NCBI RefSeq assembly: GCF_001550155.1
Contig: NZ_LRUF01000021.1
Location: forward strand, 62,001 to 126,000
Direction: 5' to 3'
Length of the DNA: 64,000 nucleotides
Source of the DNA: Pseudoalteromonas arabiensis
Lineage (GTDB): Bacteria; Pseudomonadota; Gammaproteobacteria; Enterobacterales; Alteromonadaceae
Within the stretch, counting starts at the first letter, position 1, and the number at the start of each line of letters is the position of its first letter. A program made the translations under genes and the position numbers. Positions 20,870 through 30,431 of the stretch are shown here, piece after piece. The notes beneath the pieces were generated by a model. It saw only the letters and a list, made by a program, of their open reading frames with translations, had not been told where the DNA came from and did no database searches.

Positions 20870-21159
20870 AGCTAGGTCCTAAAAGTACGATATCAGTCAG
20901 TGTATATTAAGGCTTGATAATTAGAATTCTTTGCCAGTATAGTAAATAAGTATTTTGTTGCTACACTTAACAAAGCTAGGCTGTAATTATACTAAAGTCT
21001 GGTTGACTTAAGCCGATAACATTTTATCTCATTTAGACTTTAAACGTTAGTCCGATTAACATCAATTTGGTATTAAAACTAGGACAGGTTTTGCAGGGAT
21101 TGTATCCGGGAGTGTGTTACACTCGGTTGTGAAACAAGATGAAAACCCTAGGAGTGATG

Positions 21160-21606
21160 ATGCAAAAGAGTGTCATGTCACAAGTGCAAACAGGTCGTCA
21201 ATACGCTAAAAAATGGCCAATGCGACAAGAGCTCGCCCCCATGTTTGCTGAATTTAGAGTGATCAAAGCCACAGATCTGGCAATTACAGTGATGCCAATT
21301 TTGGCTATGCTGACTGTTTTTATGCAAGTTAACTATTTAGGTAGTGATTATTTCCCGCAAGCAATTACTATCGCGCTATTCTTTTTGTCACTACCGTTTC
21401 AAGGTTTATTGTGGCTAGGCCGCCGTGCAGAAACCCGATTAGAGCCAGCGATGCTAAGTTGGTACACCGAGCTGCACAGTAAAATGAAAGCACATGGTTA
21501 TCAGTCACAATTAACGACTGAAAAACCACGCTATTCAGATTTAGCTCAACTATTAAAAGATATGTTCGAAAAAATGGATAAAGCCTTCACAAAAGAACAT
21601 TTCTAA
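21160..21606 (+). CDS. yfbV: UPF0208 membrane protein YfbV
   Basis: Inner-membrane protein of 148 residues with two hydrophobic helices (about 43-65 and 73-90). YfbV has been linked in E. coli to insulation of the Ter macrodomain; whether this holds here is unknown. Matching segments are GRQYAKKWPMRQELAP, FRVIKATDLAI and LSLPFQGLLWLGRRAET. The start is placed at the ATG at 21160, five bases after AGGAG. An in-frame ATG at 21139 lies before this ribosome-binding site and is less likely. It is divergent from ackA, as in E. coli. The stop overlaps the convergent rlmA stop by 4 bases. Confidence 0.9.
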   Translation: MQKSVMSQVQTGRQYAKKWPMRQELAPMFAEFRVIKATDLAITVMPILAMLTVFMQVNYLGSDYFPQAITIALFFLSLPFQGLLWLGRRAETRLEPAMLSWYTELHSKMKAHGYQSQLTTEKPRYSDLAQLLKDMFEKMDKAFTKEHF

Positions 21607-22400
21607 TCGCGAATAAACTGGCTCACATAAAAAGATAACGTTATTTTTTGTGGGCCTTGTTGCTCTATTTGCTGCCAATGCTCTGGGCGAAATTTCCAGG
21701 CAAACGGCGTCATCATAATTAAATGTTTAATCTCTTCGACAGACAACAGCACCTGTTGCTCTAATAATGTTGTCGATTCTTTGCTGAAGCCAGCTGGTGG
21801 TTCTATCTCTGTATGTGGTTTTACATCAGCATAAATAAATGCTTTTAATTCTTTAAGGTGCCAAGGGCCAGGGCTTGCAACAATTAAGCTTGCTTGCGGT
21901 TTGGCAAGGCGGGCAAGTTCTTGTGCAAATAAAGGGGCAAACACACTAACAAGCACGTCTGCTTTGGCATCTGCAAAAGGGGCTTGGCTAATCGACGCGA
22001 CACTAAAATGCGCACTTTCATACCACTTAGCGGCGTATTTTACGGCGGGCTTCGAAATATCAACACCATACACTTCGGCACTCGATTGCGCTGCAATTGC
22101 TTGGGTATAGAAGCCTTCACCACAGCCTAAATCAATCACTGAATTTGGTGTCAGTGATGCCACGAGTTCAGCTAAAGCTTGCTGTAAAAAACCATAATGC
22201 CCCGCATTTAAAAACTCGCGTCGCGCTTGCACCATTTCAAGGTTATCGCCCGGTTGTTTCGACTTTTTATTTTGCACGGGAAGTAAATTGACATAACCCT
22301 CTTTGGCGATATCAAAGCTGTGGTTATTGTCACAACGGTATGTTTTATCCGTGAGTGTAAGCTCAAGTTTGCAAAGCGGGCAGTGATAGTGAAGACTCAT
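21603..22400 (-). CDS. rlmA: 23S rRNA (guanine-745-N1)-methyltransferase
   Basis: Methylates G745 in helix 35 of 23S rRNA. It has 265 residues (E. coli RlmA 269). The N-terminal zinc site is CPLCKLELTL...YRCDNNHSFD. It is followed by the typical AKEGYVNLLP and KKSKQPGDN segments and the S-adenosylmethionine motif VIDLGCGEGFY. It is the last gene of an xthA - ECF permease - rlmA operon, overlapping its upstream neighbour by 4 bases (ATGA). Confidence 0.94.
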   Translation of the reverse strand: MSLHYHCPLCKLELTLTDKTYRCDNNHSFDIAKEGYVNLLPVQNKKSKQPGDNLEMVQARREFLNAGHYGFLQQALAELVASLTPNSVIDLGCGEGFYTQAIAAQSSAEVYGVDISKPAVKYAAKWYESAHFSVASISQAPFADAKADVLVSVFAPLFAQELARLAKPQASLIVASPGPWHLKELKAFIYADVKPHTEIEPPAGFSKESTTLLEQQVLLSVEEIKHLIMMTPFAWKFRPEHWQQIEQQGPQKITLSFYVSQFIRD

Positions 22401-23047
22401 GAGTCTAAATAGTCCTTATCATAAAAGGTTTTAACCCAGTGAGGGCGATAGGTGATCATTAAGGTAATAGCCATACCATTGAGCATTGCTTCAGGAAACC
22501 AAATTATCGCACATAGAATGAGGTAGTTTTCTGAAATCTCAATAAAACTGTAATCACCAAGCAAGTAATAAAACACACCGCTGGTAAGTATTTTAATACA
22601 GGCGATAACAGCGGCGGTTAAAAACGCGCATAAAAAGATATAAATAAAAAAATGTCTTGGTAAGTAGGTATAACAAAGCACAAAACACAAATAGCTCAAC
22701 GTAATTGGTAAAAAAGCAGTAAACAGTAAATGCACCGGCAATAAACCCATAGGCAACTGAGCAACTAGTACCAACAGTAAACTTGCAAGGGCACTTGCAA
22801 AAATGGCTAATCGCCAACCTAAAATCAGGGTCACAGCAGTAACCCCTAAAATATGCAATTCAAGGCCTGGCAATATCCCCGCTTTAATGCGCCACAGTAC
22901 TGCAAGTACCAAAGCACAGGCGAGCACACCAACTTGTCTTATTGGCGTTGCCAATAATTGCGATGCGCTTTGTTTATCAAAACTTAGCCAAAGTATTAAA
23001 GCCACACAGCTCCATAAAGGGAGCTGCCATTGCATAGTGTCTATCAT
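22397..23047 (-). CDS. Energy-coupling-factor-type transporter permease (COG3235 family)
   Basis: Integral membrane protein of 216 residues with about six hydrophobic helices. It resembles the CbiM-like substrate-binding permeases annotated as energy-coupling factor ABC transporter permease. Landmarks are [18 protein letters not shown] (a conserved His in helix 2-3) and the amphipathic [10 protein letters not shown] loop. No ATPase or T-component genes lie nearby, so it may work alone or with distant partners. Metal or vitamin transport is the family expectation, but the substrate is unknown. Translation appears coupled to both neighbours by ATGA overlaps. Confidence 0.75.
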   Translation of the reverse strand: MIDTMQWQLPLWSCVALILWLSFDKQSASQLLATPIRQVGVLACALVLAVLWRIKAGILPGLELHILGVTAVTLILGWRLAIFASALASLLLVLVAQLPMGLLPVHLLFTAFLPITLSYLCFVLCYTYLPRHFFIYIFLCAFLTAAVIACIKILTSGVFYYLLGDYSFIEISENYLILCAIIWFPEAMLNGMAITLMITYRPHWVKTFYDKDYLDS

Positions 23048-23853
23048 GCGTTAAATGTTGACCATATTGGCGCATGATCAGAAGGTTTTTCGATACCACG
23101 TAATTCGTAATCGATACCAGACTCAACACAACGCTCAGCAAGGGCTGGAGTTGCTAAAATTACATCGATACGTAGGCCTCGGTTGTCATCAAAACCTTTT
23201 GAGCGGTAATCAAACCACGAGTATTGTTCAACTTTTTCAGGGTAAAGTTCACGGAAGGTATCTTTAAAGCCCCAGTTTAATAATGTACTTAACCATTCAC
23301 GCTCTTCTGGTTGAAAAGAGCACTTACCAGTCTTTAACCAGCGTTTGCGGTTTGGTTCACCAATACCAATGTCGAGATCAGTAGGTGAAATATTAATGTC
23401 GCCCATCACAATAACATCTTCCTCAGGCGTGTGATTGACTTCTAAGTGGGTCATTAAATCTTTATAGAACTGACGTTTGTAAGGGAATTTAATTTCGTGA
23501 GCAATATTATCGCCCTGTGGAAAGTAACCGTTCATAACAGTTAAGTCACGGCCATTCTGTTGGGTTACAGTCACGCTGATCATACGACGTTGCGACTCGT
23601 CTGTATCAGTTGCAAAGCCTTTCACTACCGATTTAGGTTCTTGTTTACATAACATTGCCACGCCGTAATGGGCTTTTTGACCGTGAAAATAAACGTGATA
23701 ACCCATTTTTTGCACGTCTTCGAGTGGGAAAGCTTCATCATGAACTTTGATTTCTTGTAAGCCAATGATATCTGGTTGATGTTTATCTATCACCGCTTGT
23801 AGTTGATGTAAGCGAGCGCGAAGTCCATTTATGTTGAACGAGATAACCTTCAT
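23044..23853 (-). CDS. xthA: Exodeoxyribonuclease III
   Basis: DNA-repair enzyme with AP-endonuclease and 3'-5' exonuclease activity. The start is set at [15 protein letters not shown], with AAGG six bases upstream, giving 269 residues (E. coli 268). Longer in-frame starts add residues with no family match. Active-site motifs are [26 protein letters not shown] (Asp/Asn pair) and [10 protein letters not shown] at the C-terminus (the catalytic Asp-His). It is the first gene of the xthA - permease - rlmA operon. Confidence 0.96.
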   Translation of the reverse strand: MKVISFNINGLRARLHQLQAVIDKHQPDIIGLQEIKVHDEAFPLEDVQKMGYHVYFHGQKAHYGVAMLCKQEPKSVVKGFATDTDESQRRMISVTVTQQNGRDLTVMNGYFPQGDNIAHEIKFPYKRQFYKDLMTHLEVNHTPEEDVIVMGDINISPTDLDIGIGEPNRKRWLKTGKCSFQPEEREWLSTLLNWGFKDTFRELYPEKVEQYSWFDYRSKGFDDNRGLRIDVILATPALAERCVESGIDYELRGIEKPSDHAPIWSTFNA

Positions 23854-24100
23854 CATGCACCTTAGTTTATTTTTCTTTAAAGGAAGTAACGTAATTCTAC
23901 CATCAAATGTGGCGCTATTCATGAGCAAAGAAAGAAAAATGCGCTGTTTAAATGTTGATCAATTGAGGGTTTAGTTAAACGCATTGTTAACTCGATATTA
24001 ATTAAAATATTAAATAATATATTTAATTGATTTGTTCTTTTTTGTTTATATAATGCGCGCAGATTAACCGTTCAAATTATGTACACTTAAAAGGTAAACC

Positions 24101-24535
24101 ATGAAAAAACAATTAGTGATGCTTTCTCTTGCATGTATCTCATTTGGCTCATTGGCAAGCAATCCACAGTATTTCTCAGCTGATAATCGTATTGAATCTA
24201 AGTTATGTAGTCTGAGTGCAAACGAAGGGTTTACCGCTGCACGTAAAGAAGCGACAAAGCATGGTATTGCGATGTCGCGTTTTTCTAAAAGTATTGAGTG
24301 TAATGGTGTCGACATTCGTGACATTGCTAAAAAAGCAGAGTTACAAAAAGCGACTTCGAAAGTATCAGTTGAAGTTTTTGCTAAAAATGAGCAAAAAGAA
24401 ACGCAACTTTGCATCACAGCACTTAAGCAAGGTTTGACACCTGTACGTGAAAAAATTGGTAACTTAAATACCTTAAAATGTAACGGTGAAGCAGTAACAG
24501 AGTTCGTTAAGCGTTACCAAAACGCGGCTATTTAA
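24101..24535 (+). CDS. Exported DUF3718-type protein with two repeats
   Basis: A 144-residue secreted protein; the signal peptide ends near ISFGSLAS. The mature part has two similar units: LCSLSANEGFTAARKE...IECNGVDIRDIAKKAE and LCITALKQGLTPVREK...LKCNGEAVTEFVKRYQ. Each has one Cys at the start and one near CNG, so each may form a disulfide. The pattern fits DUF3718, a family common in Alteromonadales and of unknown function. It has a good upstream region and its own terminator, so it is monocistronic. Confidence 0.72.
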   Translation: MKKQLVMLSLACISFGSLASNPQYFSADNRIESKLCSLSANEGFTAARKEATKHGIAMSRFSKSIECNGVDIRDIAKKAELQKATSKVSVEVFAKNEQKETQLCITALKQGLTPVREKIGNLNTLKCNGEAVTEFVKRYQNAAI

Positions 24536-24557
24536 TCGGTATGCTAAACTTATTTGT

Positions 24558-24585
24558 AAAAAGCGCTCTTTGGAGCGCTTTTTTT
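24558..24585 (+). terminator. Intrinsic terminator after DUF3718 gene
   Basis: AAAAAGCGCTC and GAGCGCTTTTT enclose a TTTG loop, followed by more T. Confidence 0.92.
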
Positions 24586-24740
24586 ATGAAAAAATTACAG
24601 TAAGTATGAAAAGCTTGCTAAATCATAGTCTTAACCACAACTTAACTGCTTTCTAAGTGCTTGATTTTAGGCTGTAAGGTGTTTTGGCATTCAACTTGTA
24701 TTAGTCCAAGCGAATCTAATCGACTACAAGGAAATGTCTT

Positions 24741-25265
24741 ATGAACAAGTTAACTCTAGCATCAACAATTTTAGCGGCTCTTAGTCTTTCAGCATGCTCT
24801 GCAAGCAACTCTTTAGCAAAAATAGACAGCGATTTTGGCAGTTTAGATAATGATAACGATGGTTACATCTCTAAAACAGAAGCAGATGATGATGCAATTT
24901 GGGCGCATTTTTCAAATATCGATACTAATATGGATGAACAAATCAGCCGAAGTGAGTTTAATGCTTACATGCAGCTTAATACGGGTAAAGTTGCGGAAGA
25001 TAGCGAAGTCTCTGAGTCGGCGTTTAAAGCTGAAATAGCTCAATTTGATCCTATCGAAAATGATTTTAAATCCTTAGATAACGATAAAAATGGTTATATC
25101 TCGGTTGAAGAGGCTGATGATGACGATATTGCCAACCATTTTGGGTATATGGATACTAATAAGGACAAGCGCGTAAGCCGTAATGAGTTTATTAGCTACA
25201 TCACTGAACATGGTAGTGATGTTGCTGAAGATGACGCATTAGACATGGTTAAAAAAAGCTCGTAA
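24741..25265 (+). CDS. EF-hand lipoprotein with four calcium-binding loops
   Basis: A 174-residue predicted lipoprotein (lipobox LSAC near residue 19). The mature part holds two EF-hand pairs, with loops DNDNDGYISKTE, DTNMDEQISRSE, DNDKNGYISVEE and DTNKDKRVSRNE. Loops 1 and 3 are near-canonical; loops 2 and 4 have a weaker central Gly position. The two halves are alike (about 31-75 and 104-150), suggesting internal duplication. It probably binds calcium at the envelope. No target is known. It has its own terminator. Confidence 0.85.
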   Translation: MNKLTLASTILAALSLSACSASNSLAKIDSDFGSLDNDNDGYISKTEADDDAIWAHFSNIDTNMDEQISRSEFNAYMQLNTGKVAEDSEVSESAFKAEIAQFDPIENDFKSLDNDKNGYISVEEADDDDIANHFGYMDTNKDKRVSRNEFISYITEHGSDVAEDDALDMVKKSS

Positions 25266-25292
25266 TTTAGCTCAAATATAAACATTGTTTGG

Positions 25293-25320
25293 AGCCAGTG
25301 TATTACACTGGCTTTTTTTG
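25293..25320 (+). terminator. Intrinsic terminator after EF-hand gene
   Basis: AGCCAGTGT and ACACTGGCT pair around a 3-base loop, followed by seven T. Confidence 0.92.
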
Positions 25321-25393
25321 TAATAATTTTTCCAACCTAGCAAGACTTCTGTCATAATAGAGCGTTAGTGATTTAAATGACCTATAGTAACCC

Positions 25394-25984
25394 ATGGCCG
25401 CAAAACGTATTAGTGATGAACAGTTAGTCGAAATCATAGAAGCCGCGATTTTTGTAGCAGGTAAACCTTTATCTAAACGTCATTTAAAAGAGACAGTATT
25501 GGCTGATTTAAGCGTTTCTATGGCACGCATTAATAATGCAATTGAAAACATTCAAACACATTATCAAACACGCGGCATAAAATTGGTTGAAGTTGGCAGC
25601 GGTTATCGATTTCAGGCCTGCGCAAGCTTAGCACCATGGCTTGCAAATCTTTGGCAAGAGCGCGCACCTAAATACTCAAGAGCACTATTAGAAACATTAT
25701 CTTTGATTGCCTACAGGCAACCCATTACGCGTGGTGAAATCGAACAAGTACGAGGGGTTACTGTCGGCTCAGGGATTATTAAAACCTTATTAGAAAGAGA
25801 GTGGATAAGGGTTGTAGGCCACAAAGAGGTACCAGGACGTCCGGCTTTGTATGCTACAACATCCGCTTTCTTAGACTATTTTTCATTAGCTGGTTTAGAT
25901 GAATTACCACCCTTACCTGAATTACAGGAAAGTAAAATTAACCAGCTTTTGAGCGATCCTTCTGTGAGAGAACTATCTGAATGA
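25394..25984 (+). CDS. scpB: Segregation and condensation protein B
   Basis: Kleisin-associated winged-helix protein that works with ScpA and SMC or related condensins in chromosome organisation. It has 196 residues. Landmarks are [14 protein letters not shown] near the start and [20 protein letters not shown], the most conserved ScpB segment. [18 protein letters not shown] follows. It overlaps rluB by 4 bases (ATGA), the usual scpB-rluB coupling. The partner scpA, normally just upstream, is not seen anywhere in the window. Confidence 0.94.
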   Translation: MAAKRISDEQLVEIIEAAIFVAGKPLSKRHLKETVLADLSVSMARINNAIENIQTHYQTRGIKLVEVGSGYRFQACASLAPWLANLWQERAPKYSRALLETLSLIAYRQPITRGEIEQVRGVTVGSGIIKTLLEREWIRVVGHKEVPGRPALYATTSAFLDYFSLAGLDELPPLPELQESKINQLLSDPSVRELSE

Positions 25985-26853
25985 GTAATGTAGAAACTGA
26001 AAAGTTACAAAAAGTATTGGCCCGTGCTGGTGTGGGCTCACGTCGTGAGATGGAAAAATACATCGATGCAAATCGAGTAAGTGTCAATGGCAAAGTGGCT
26101 CGTTTGGGCGATCGTGTTGAAGCAACTGATGTAATTCGTGTTGATGGACATGTAGTAAAAGTTGAAGATAAAGCTGACCGGATTTGTCGTGTGCTTATGT
26201 ATAACAAGCCAGAAGGCGAGTTATGTACTCGCAAAGATCCTGAAGGTCGCCGTACTGTGTTCGATCGTCTCCCTAAAGTAGATGGTGAGCGTTGGATTGC
26301 TGTAGGTCGACTGGATATTAATACCGCTGGATTAATGTTGTTTACCAATGATGGTGAGCTTGCTAATCGCCTTATGCATCCCAGCTATGAAGTAGAGCGC
26401 GAATATTCTGCACGGGTATTTGGTGAAGTAACGAATGAGACCTTACGTAACTTAACCAAAGGGGTTGAACTGGATGATGGACCTGCGAAATTTTTAAATA
26501 TTAAACCATTAGGTGGTGAAGGAATAAATCGTTGGTTTAATGTTACCTTAACCGAGGGACGCAACCGCGAAGTTCGTCGTTTATGGCAATCACAAGATGT
26601 GGAAGTATCTCGTCTTATTCGTATTCGTTACGGTAAGTTAGAGCTAGATAAACGCTTGCCTCAAGGTGGGTGGGCAGAGCTTGATTTGGATACAGTTAAC
26701 TATTTGCGTAAAACTGTTCAATTGGGTCGTGAAACGCAAACAAAATTATCAGTTATACCTGAAAAGCGTAAAGAAAAACGGGCCAAGATAAACCAAATTC
26801 GTAAAGCTGTTAAAAAGCATAATCAACGCGTTAAGCAGCCTAAGCGTCGTTAG
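25981..26853 (+). CDS. rluB: 23S rRNA pseudouridine-2605 synthase
   Basis: Makes pseudouridine 2605 in 23S rRNA. It has 290 residues: an N-terminal S4 RNA-binding domain ([18 protein letters not shown]), then the RsuA-type catalytic domain with the active-site Asp in [20 protein letters not shown] and [16 protein letters not shown] near its end. A Lys/Arg-rich C-terminal tail follows. It is the second gene of scpB-rluB and ends at a strong terminator. Confidence 0.95.
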   Translation: MSNVETEKLQKVLARAGVGSRREMEKYIDANRVSVNGKVARLGDRVEATDVIRVDGHVVKVEDKADRICRVLMYNKPEGELCTRKDPEGRRTVFDRLPKVDGERWIAVGRLDINTAGLMLFTNDGELANRLMHPSYEVEREYSARVFGEVTNETLRNLTKGVELDDGPAKFLNIKPLGGEGINRWFNVTLTEGRNREVRRLWQSQDVEVSRLIRIRYGKLELDKRLPQGGWAELDLDTVNYLRKTVQLGRETQTKLSVIPEKRKEKRAKINQIRKAVKKHNQRVKQPKRR

Positions 26854-26865
26854 ATACTAGAAAAT

Positions 26866-26895
26866 AAAAAACCTTACTCGAGAGTAAGGTTTTTT
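26866..26895. terminator. Bidirectional terminator between rluB and yciK-like gene
   Basis: AAAAACCTTACTC and GAGTAAGGTTTTTT form an almost loop-free palindrome, with A- and T-rich flanks. Confidence 0.9.
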
Positions 26896-26926
26896 ATTGG
26901 TTAATCATTCGTCAACAGCACAAAAG

Positions 26927-27670
26927 TTATTTTTGTTGCGCATCTAAAGATTGACCATTGATATCTTTTGAGTCATCACTCATTAGATAAAGGTAAGTAG
27001 GCATAAGATCCTCAGGGGTTGCTAACTTATCTTTATCTTCTCCTGGATAGGCTGATGCACGCATAGACGTACGCGTCGCGCCAGGGTTAATGCAGTTAAT
27101 GCGGATATTTGTTTTTTCTACTTCACAAGCCCATGTTTGCATCATGCCTTCTACTGCAAACTTTGAAATAGCATACGCACCCCAAAATTCGCGACCTTGG
27201 CGACCTACACCTGAAGAGGTAAAAATAACCGATGCGCTAGGTGATTTTCTTAAAATAGGGAACATGTACTTAGTGATAAGTGCCTGTGCGGTAACATTAA
27301 CCTTCATGATGTTTTCAAATGTTGACACGCAGAAGTGCTCAAGCGGACCAAGCGAACCTAGAATACCTGCATTGTTTACTAAGCCATCAAGTTTGCCGAA
27401 TTGCTGTTCGATTGTTGCAGCAAGGTCACGATAGTTTTGTTTTGTAGCACCTTTAAGATCCATTGGAACAATCGCTGGCTGAGGGCCGCCTGCATTAACG
27501 ATTTCATCGTAAACAGCTTCTAGTTTGCTGGTTGTTTTACCAAGCAAAATGATCGTAGCACCATGTTTTGCATAGGTTAAGGCTGCTACGCGACCAATGC
27601 CATCACCAGCACCAGTAATTAAAATAACTTTGTCTTTTAGCGCGTTTTCTGCGGCTTTGTAATTGTGCAT
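26927..27670 (-). CDS. yciK: YciK-family short-chain dehydrogenase
   Basis: Cytoplasmic NAD(P)-dependent oxidoreductase of the SDR family, 247 residues from MHNYKAAENAL. An upstream in-frame Met lies 17 codons earlier, outside the conserved family region. The nucleotide-binding motif is GAGDGIGR, followed by NNAG and a catalytic Ser/Tyr/Lys set (SSGVG, then YAISK). It matches E. coli YciK in length (252) and motifs. The natural substrate is not established. It is monocistronic. Confidence 0.9.
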   Translation of the reverse strand: MHNYKAAENALKDKVILITGAGDGIGRVAALTYAKHGATIILLGKTTSKLEAVYDEIVNAGGPQPAIVPMDLKGATKQNYRDLAATIEQQFGKLDGLVNNAGILGSLGPLEHFCVSTFENIMKVNVTAQALITKYMFPILRKSPSASVIFTSSGVGRQGREFWGAYAISKFAVEGMMQTWACEVEKTNIRINCINPGATRTSMRASAYPGEDKDKLATPEDLMPTYLYLMSDDSKDINGQSLDAQQK

Positions 27671-27897
27671 AAAAGTACCATCGGTTAAATTTTTCCATAT
27701 TTTACCATAGCAAAAAGCCAAGTTATCGAATTTATTGTAAATTAAGGTGGCGAAAATTAAAACTTTACGTTAACTTTAACTGGTCTAATGTCTTATTAAT
27801 AACCTAATTACATTAAATTAACTTAACTAAAGGTATCTTTTTAGCTACTTTTAAATATGAACACACAATAACAATAAGATTTTCGCGGAGCGATATT

Positions 27898-30330
27898 ATG
27901 AAAAAAATGCTACTTTCACTGGCCGTTGCAACAGCCATTACAGGTTGCGGTGGAGGAGAAACATTAGAAGATGTAAAAAATGACAACCCCCCCATTGTGC
28001 CAACCGCGACAGTTAAGTTTGATCCTGCTAATGGTGTTATCTCTGTACCCAACGATTTACTCATGAGTGGCACACTTGATGGCACGCTTAATATTCCTGG
28101 TGAACTTGATGAGAATAATGTGAGCGTAGAGCGTGCTGCCTATGCCGATCCGCAGTTAGCATTAGGTGCACTAGATGGTTGGTCTACACAAACTCCGTTT
28201 AAAATCGATCTTACTTTTCCTGCGGGTGTTAGCTTAGATGCTACATCTGCTGCCTCACCAGGCGCAGTGCGTATTTTTGAAGTCGTCATGGGAGCCAGCC
28301 AAACGGATGAAGCATGCTCACAAGTACCTGCAGGTATTGCCTGTAAATTAGTATCAGAGCTCACATTTGGTGTCGATTTTATTACCCAAGGCTCTGGTGA
28401 TGCTGTTGCTGTTATACCATTGAAACCGTTTAAAGCAGGTAGTAGTTATATCAATGTTTTAACAACCTCGCTAATGGACTCAGAAGGTCGCTCAATCGAG
28501 CCATCATCTACTTATGCGTTGGTTAGTGAAGAAACAACCCTTATTACAGACGCACAAAAATCGTTACAAGCGGTCATCAATAGTTATGAAAACGCTGTAA
28601 CATCAGGTGGTGCAATTTCTAAAGATGAAATCATTTTTAGTGCGGCTATGACCATGCAGTCGGCAGGTCAAGTACTTGGCACAGTCAAACAATTACTAGC
28701 AGCAAGTTTAACGCAAGCGGCTTTACCAAGACCAACGGTACAAATTCCTGAGCAACCGGTAATTACTGTCGAACAAGTATTTGCGTCACAAGGGGTAACA
28801 GGTTTGTCACCTGCTTTTGCTGGGGTTCAGTATCAAAAAGGCAGTGTAATGCTACCTATGTACCTTGCAACACCAACAGGCACTGAGGTAAGTGATTTAG
28901 CTGCGACATACTGGCAAGGTATGTGTGACAGCGGTGTAGCGGTACTTGGTTACGCCTCTTCAGCAGGTGCATCGTTCCCGACAGATCCAATTAGTGAAAA
29001 TGATGCATTATGTATGGCGCTCAGTGGCGGTAAGTTACGTGACCTAGGCCTTGACCAAACTAAGCACTTAACTAAATACAATACAATCCCTAAAACGCAA
29101 AGCATTGCGAATGTACCGGTGCAAATTACTAAGCCTATTTTACCCGTCATTAACTTTGTTCGAAGCCAAATTGGTCTAGATGCTTTGGTAATGCCTGAAG
29201 GTGGCTGGCCGGTAGTGATTCTTCAGCACGGTATTACGTCTAAGAAAGAAGATATGTTAGCAATCACTGCTCAGCTTTCTATCCAAGGTTTTGCAACGGC
29301 TGCTATCGACCATCCAATGCATGGTGAGCGTGGTGTTGATGTAAATGGAGATGGTGTTGACGACTTCAACGCATCAACGGGTTCCGTACTCAGTTACATG
29401 AATTTGCAGTCTTTACTTGTAGCACGTGACAGCTTACGTCAATCAGTTGCTGATTTATTGGGTTTACGCTTAGGTTTAAACTTTTCTGGTGCGACTGATT
29501 TAAACACTCAAGATGTGTCATTCGTAGGACATTCACTAGGTTCAGTTGTTGCGCCTGCTTTTGTTGCAGTGACGAATAATCCTCTTGATCCTCAGGTTGA
29601 CCCACTTTTCAATGTGAAGAGTGTTGCACTTGCCAGTGGCGGTGGTGGTATTGCAAGTTTCTTAATTGATTCGGCAACGTTTGGCCCATTCGTGCAAGGT
29701 TCGGTGTTACTTGCTGCTGGCATTAGTGAGTCTGCAGAATTTAGCTCGTACTTACAAAATGAAGCTGTGTCTAACTGTGGCACGCTAGCAGCAGATCAAA
29801 CCGCTTATGTCAGTTGTGGTTACAAAGAGTACATTGGCTCGTTAACAATGGCAGGGGAAACAGTAAAACTAGCAAATATTCAAGGGGTAGTAACACAGTT
29901 TGCTTTTGCGGCACAGACAGCCCTTGATAGTGGTGATCCTACTAATTACGCAGCATCAGTTGCGGCACTTGGCACGCCAACATATATGAGTGTCGTTGTT
30001 GGTGATGGCGCTAACAATAAACCTGACCAAGTTATTCCACCTATGGTAGCTTCTAACCCTATCGCAGGCAGTTTACCACTTGCTAACTTGATGGGCTTAG
30101 CAACAGTGGCTCAATCTCAGGGGCCAACAGCGGAGCCTATGAGCTATGTTGTGAAATTTACTAAGGGTCATCACAGTTCGGTATTAACGCCTGTGGCTAC
30201 GCCTGATTCAGGCGCTACTGCACAGGAAAGTGCAGCTGCAACGTCTGAAATGCAATTGCAAATAGCCACTTTCTTAGCGAGCCGTGGTCAGTACTTACAA
30301 GTCACTAATACCGATGTAGTCACTGACTAA
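27898..30330 (+). CDS. VolA/Pla-1-type surface lipase lipoprotein
   Basis: An 810-residue predicted lipoprotein (lipobox ITGC, C17) of the bacterial virulence-factor lipase family (VolA of Vibrio, Pla-1/cef). The N-terminal half matches the family's own beta-rich domain (FDPANGVISVPNDLLM). The C-terminal half is an alpha/beta hydrolase with nucleophile S546 in FVGHSLGS, VILQHGITSKKEDM for the oxyanion region, and a likely catalytic His in KGHHSSVL near the end. VolA hydrolyses lysophosphatidylcholine, so use of host or algal lipids is plausible. It is monocistronic with a strong terminator. Confidence 0.88.
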   Translation: MKKMLLSLAVATAITGCGGGETLEDVKNDNPPIVPTATVKFDPANGVISVPNDLLMSGTLDGTLNIPGELDENNVSVERAAYADPQLALGALDGWSTQTPFKIDLTFPAGVSLDATSAASPGAVRIFEVVMGASQTDEACSQVPAGIACKLVSELTFGVDFITQGSGDAVAVIPLKPFKAGSSYINVLTTSLMDSEGRSIEPSSTYALVSEETTLITDAQKSLQAVINSYENAVTSGGAISKDEIIFSAAMTMQSAGQVLGTVKQLLAASLTQAALPRPTVQIPEQPVITVEQVFASQGVTGLSPAFAGVQYQKGSVMLPMYLATPTGTEVSDLAATYWQGMCDSGVAVLGYASSAGASFPTDPISENDALCMALSGGKLRDLGLDQTKHLTKYNTIPKTQSIANVPVQITKPILPVINFVRSQIGLDALVMPEGGWPVVILQHGITSKKEDMLAITAQLSIQGFATAAIDHPMHGERGVDVNGDGVDDFNASTGSVLSYMNLQSLLVARDSLRQSVADLLGLRLGLNFSGATDLNTQDVSFVGHSLGSVVAPAFVAVTNNPLDPQVDPLFNVKSVALASGGGGIASFLIDSATFGPFVQGSVLLAAGISESAEFSSYLQNEAVSNCGTLAADQTAYVSCGYKEYIGSLTMAGETVKLANIQGVVTQFAFAAQTALDSGDPTNYAASVAALGTPTYMSVVVGDGANNKPDQVIPPMVASNPIAGSLPLANLMGLATVAQSQGPTAEPMSYVVKFTKGHHSSVLTPVATPDSGATAQESAAATSEMQLQIATFLASRGQYLQVTNTDVVTD

Positions 30331-30352
30331 AAACTAAATTAACCAATTAAGT

Positions 30353-30380
30353 AAAAAGCCACATCATGTGGCTTTTTTTT
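30353..30380 (+). terminator. Intrinsic terminator after the lipase gene
   Basis: AAAAAGCCACAT and ATGTGGCTTTTTTTT pair tightly. It overlaps a Met of the upstream extension of the sohB frame, which argues against that Met as the sohB start. Confidence 0.92.
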
Positions 30381-30431
30381 ATGAAAAAGCATGTTAAATT
30401 GTGGCGAACTAACATTAAGTGGAGAATTTGT

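Noticed and set aside
30366..30431. A longer SohB starting at the ATG at 30366.
   Set aside because: That ATG lies in the terminator of the upstream lipase gene and adds residues unlike SohB; the TTG at 30432 has a good ribosome-binding site and the expected N-terminus.
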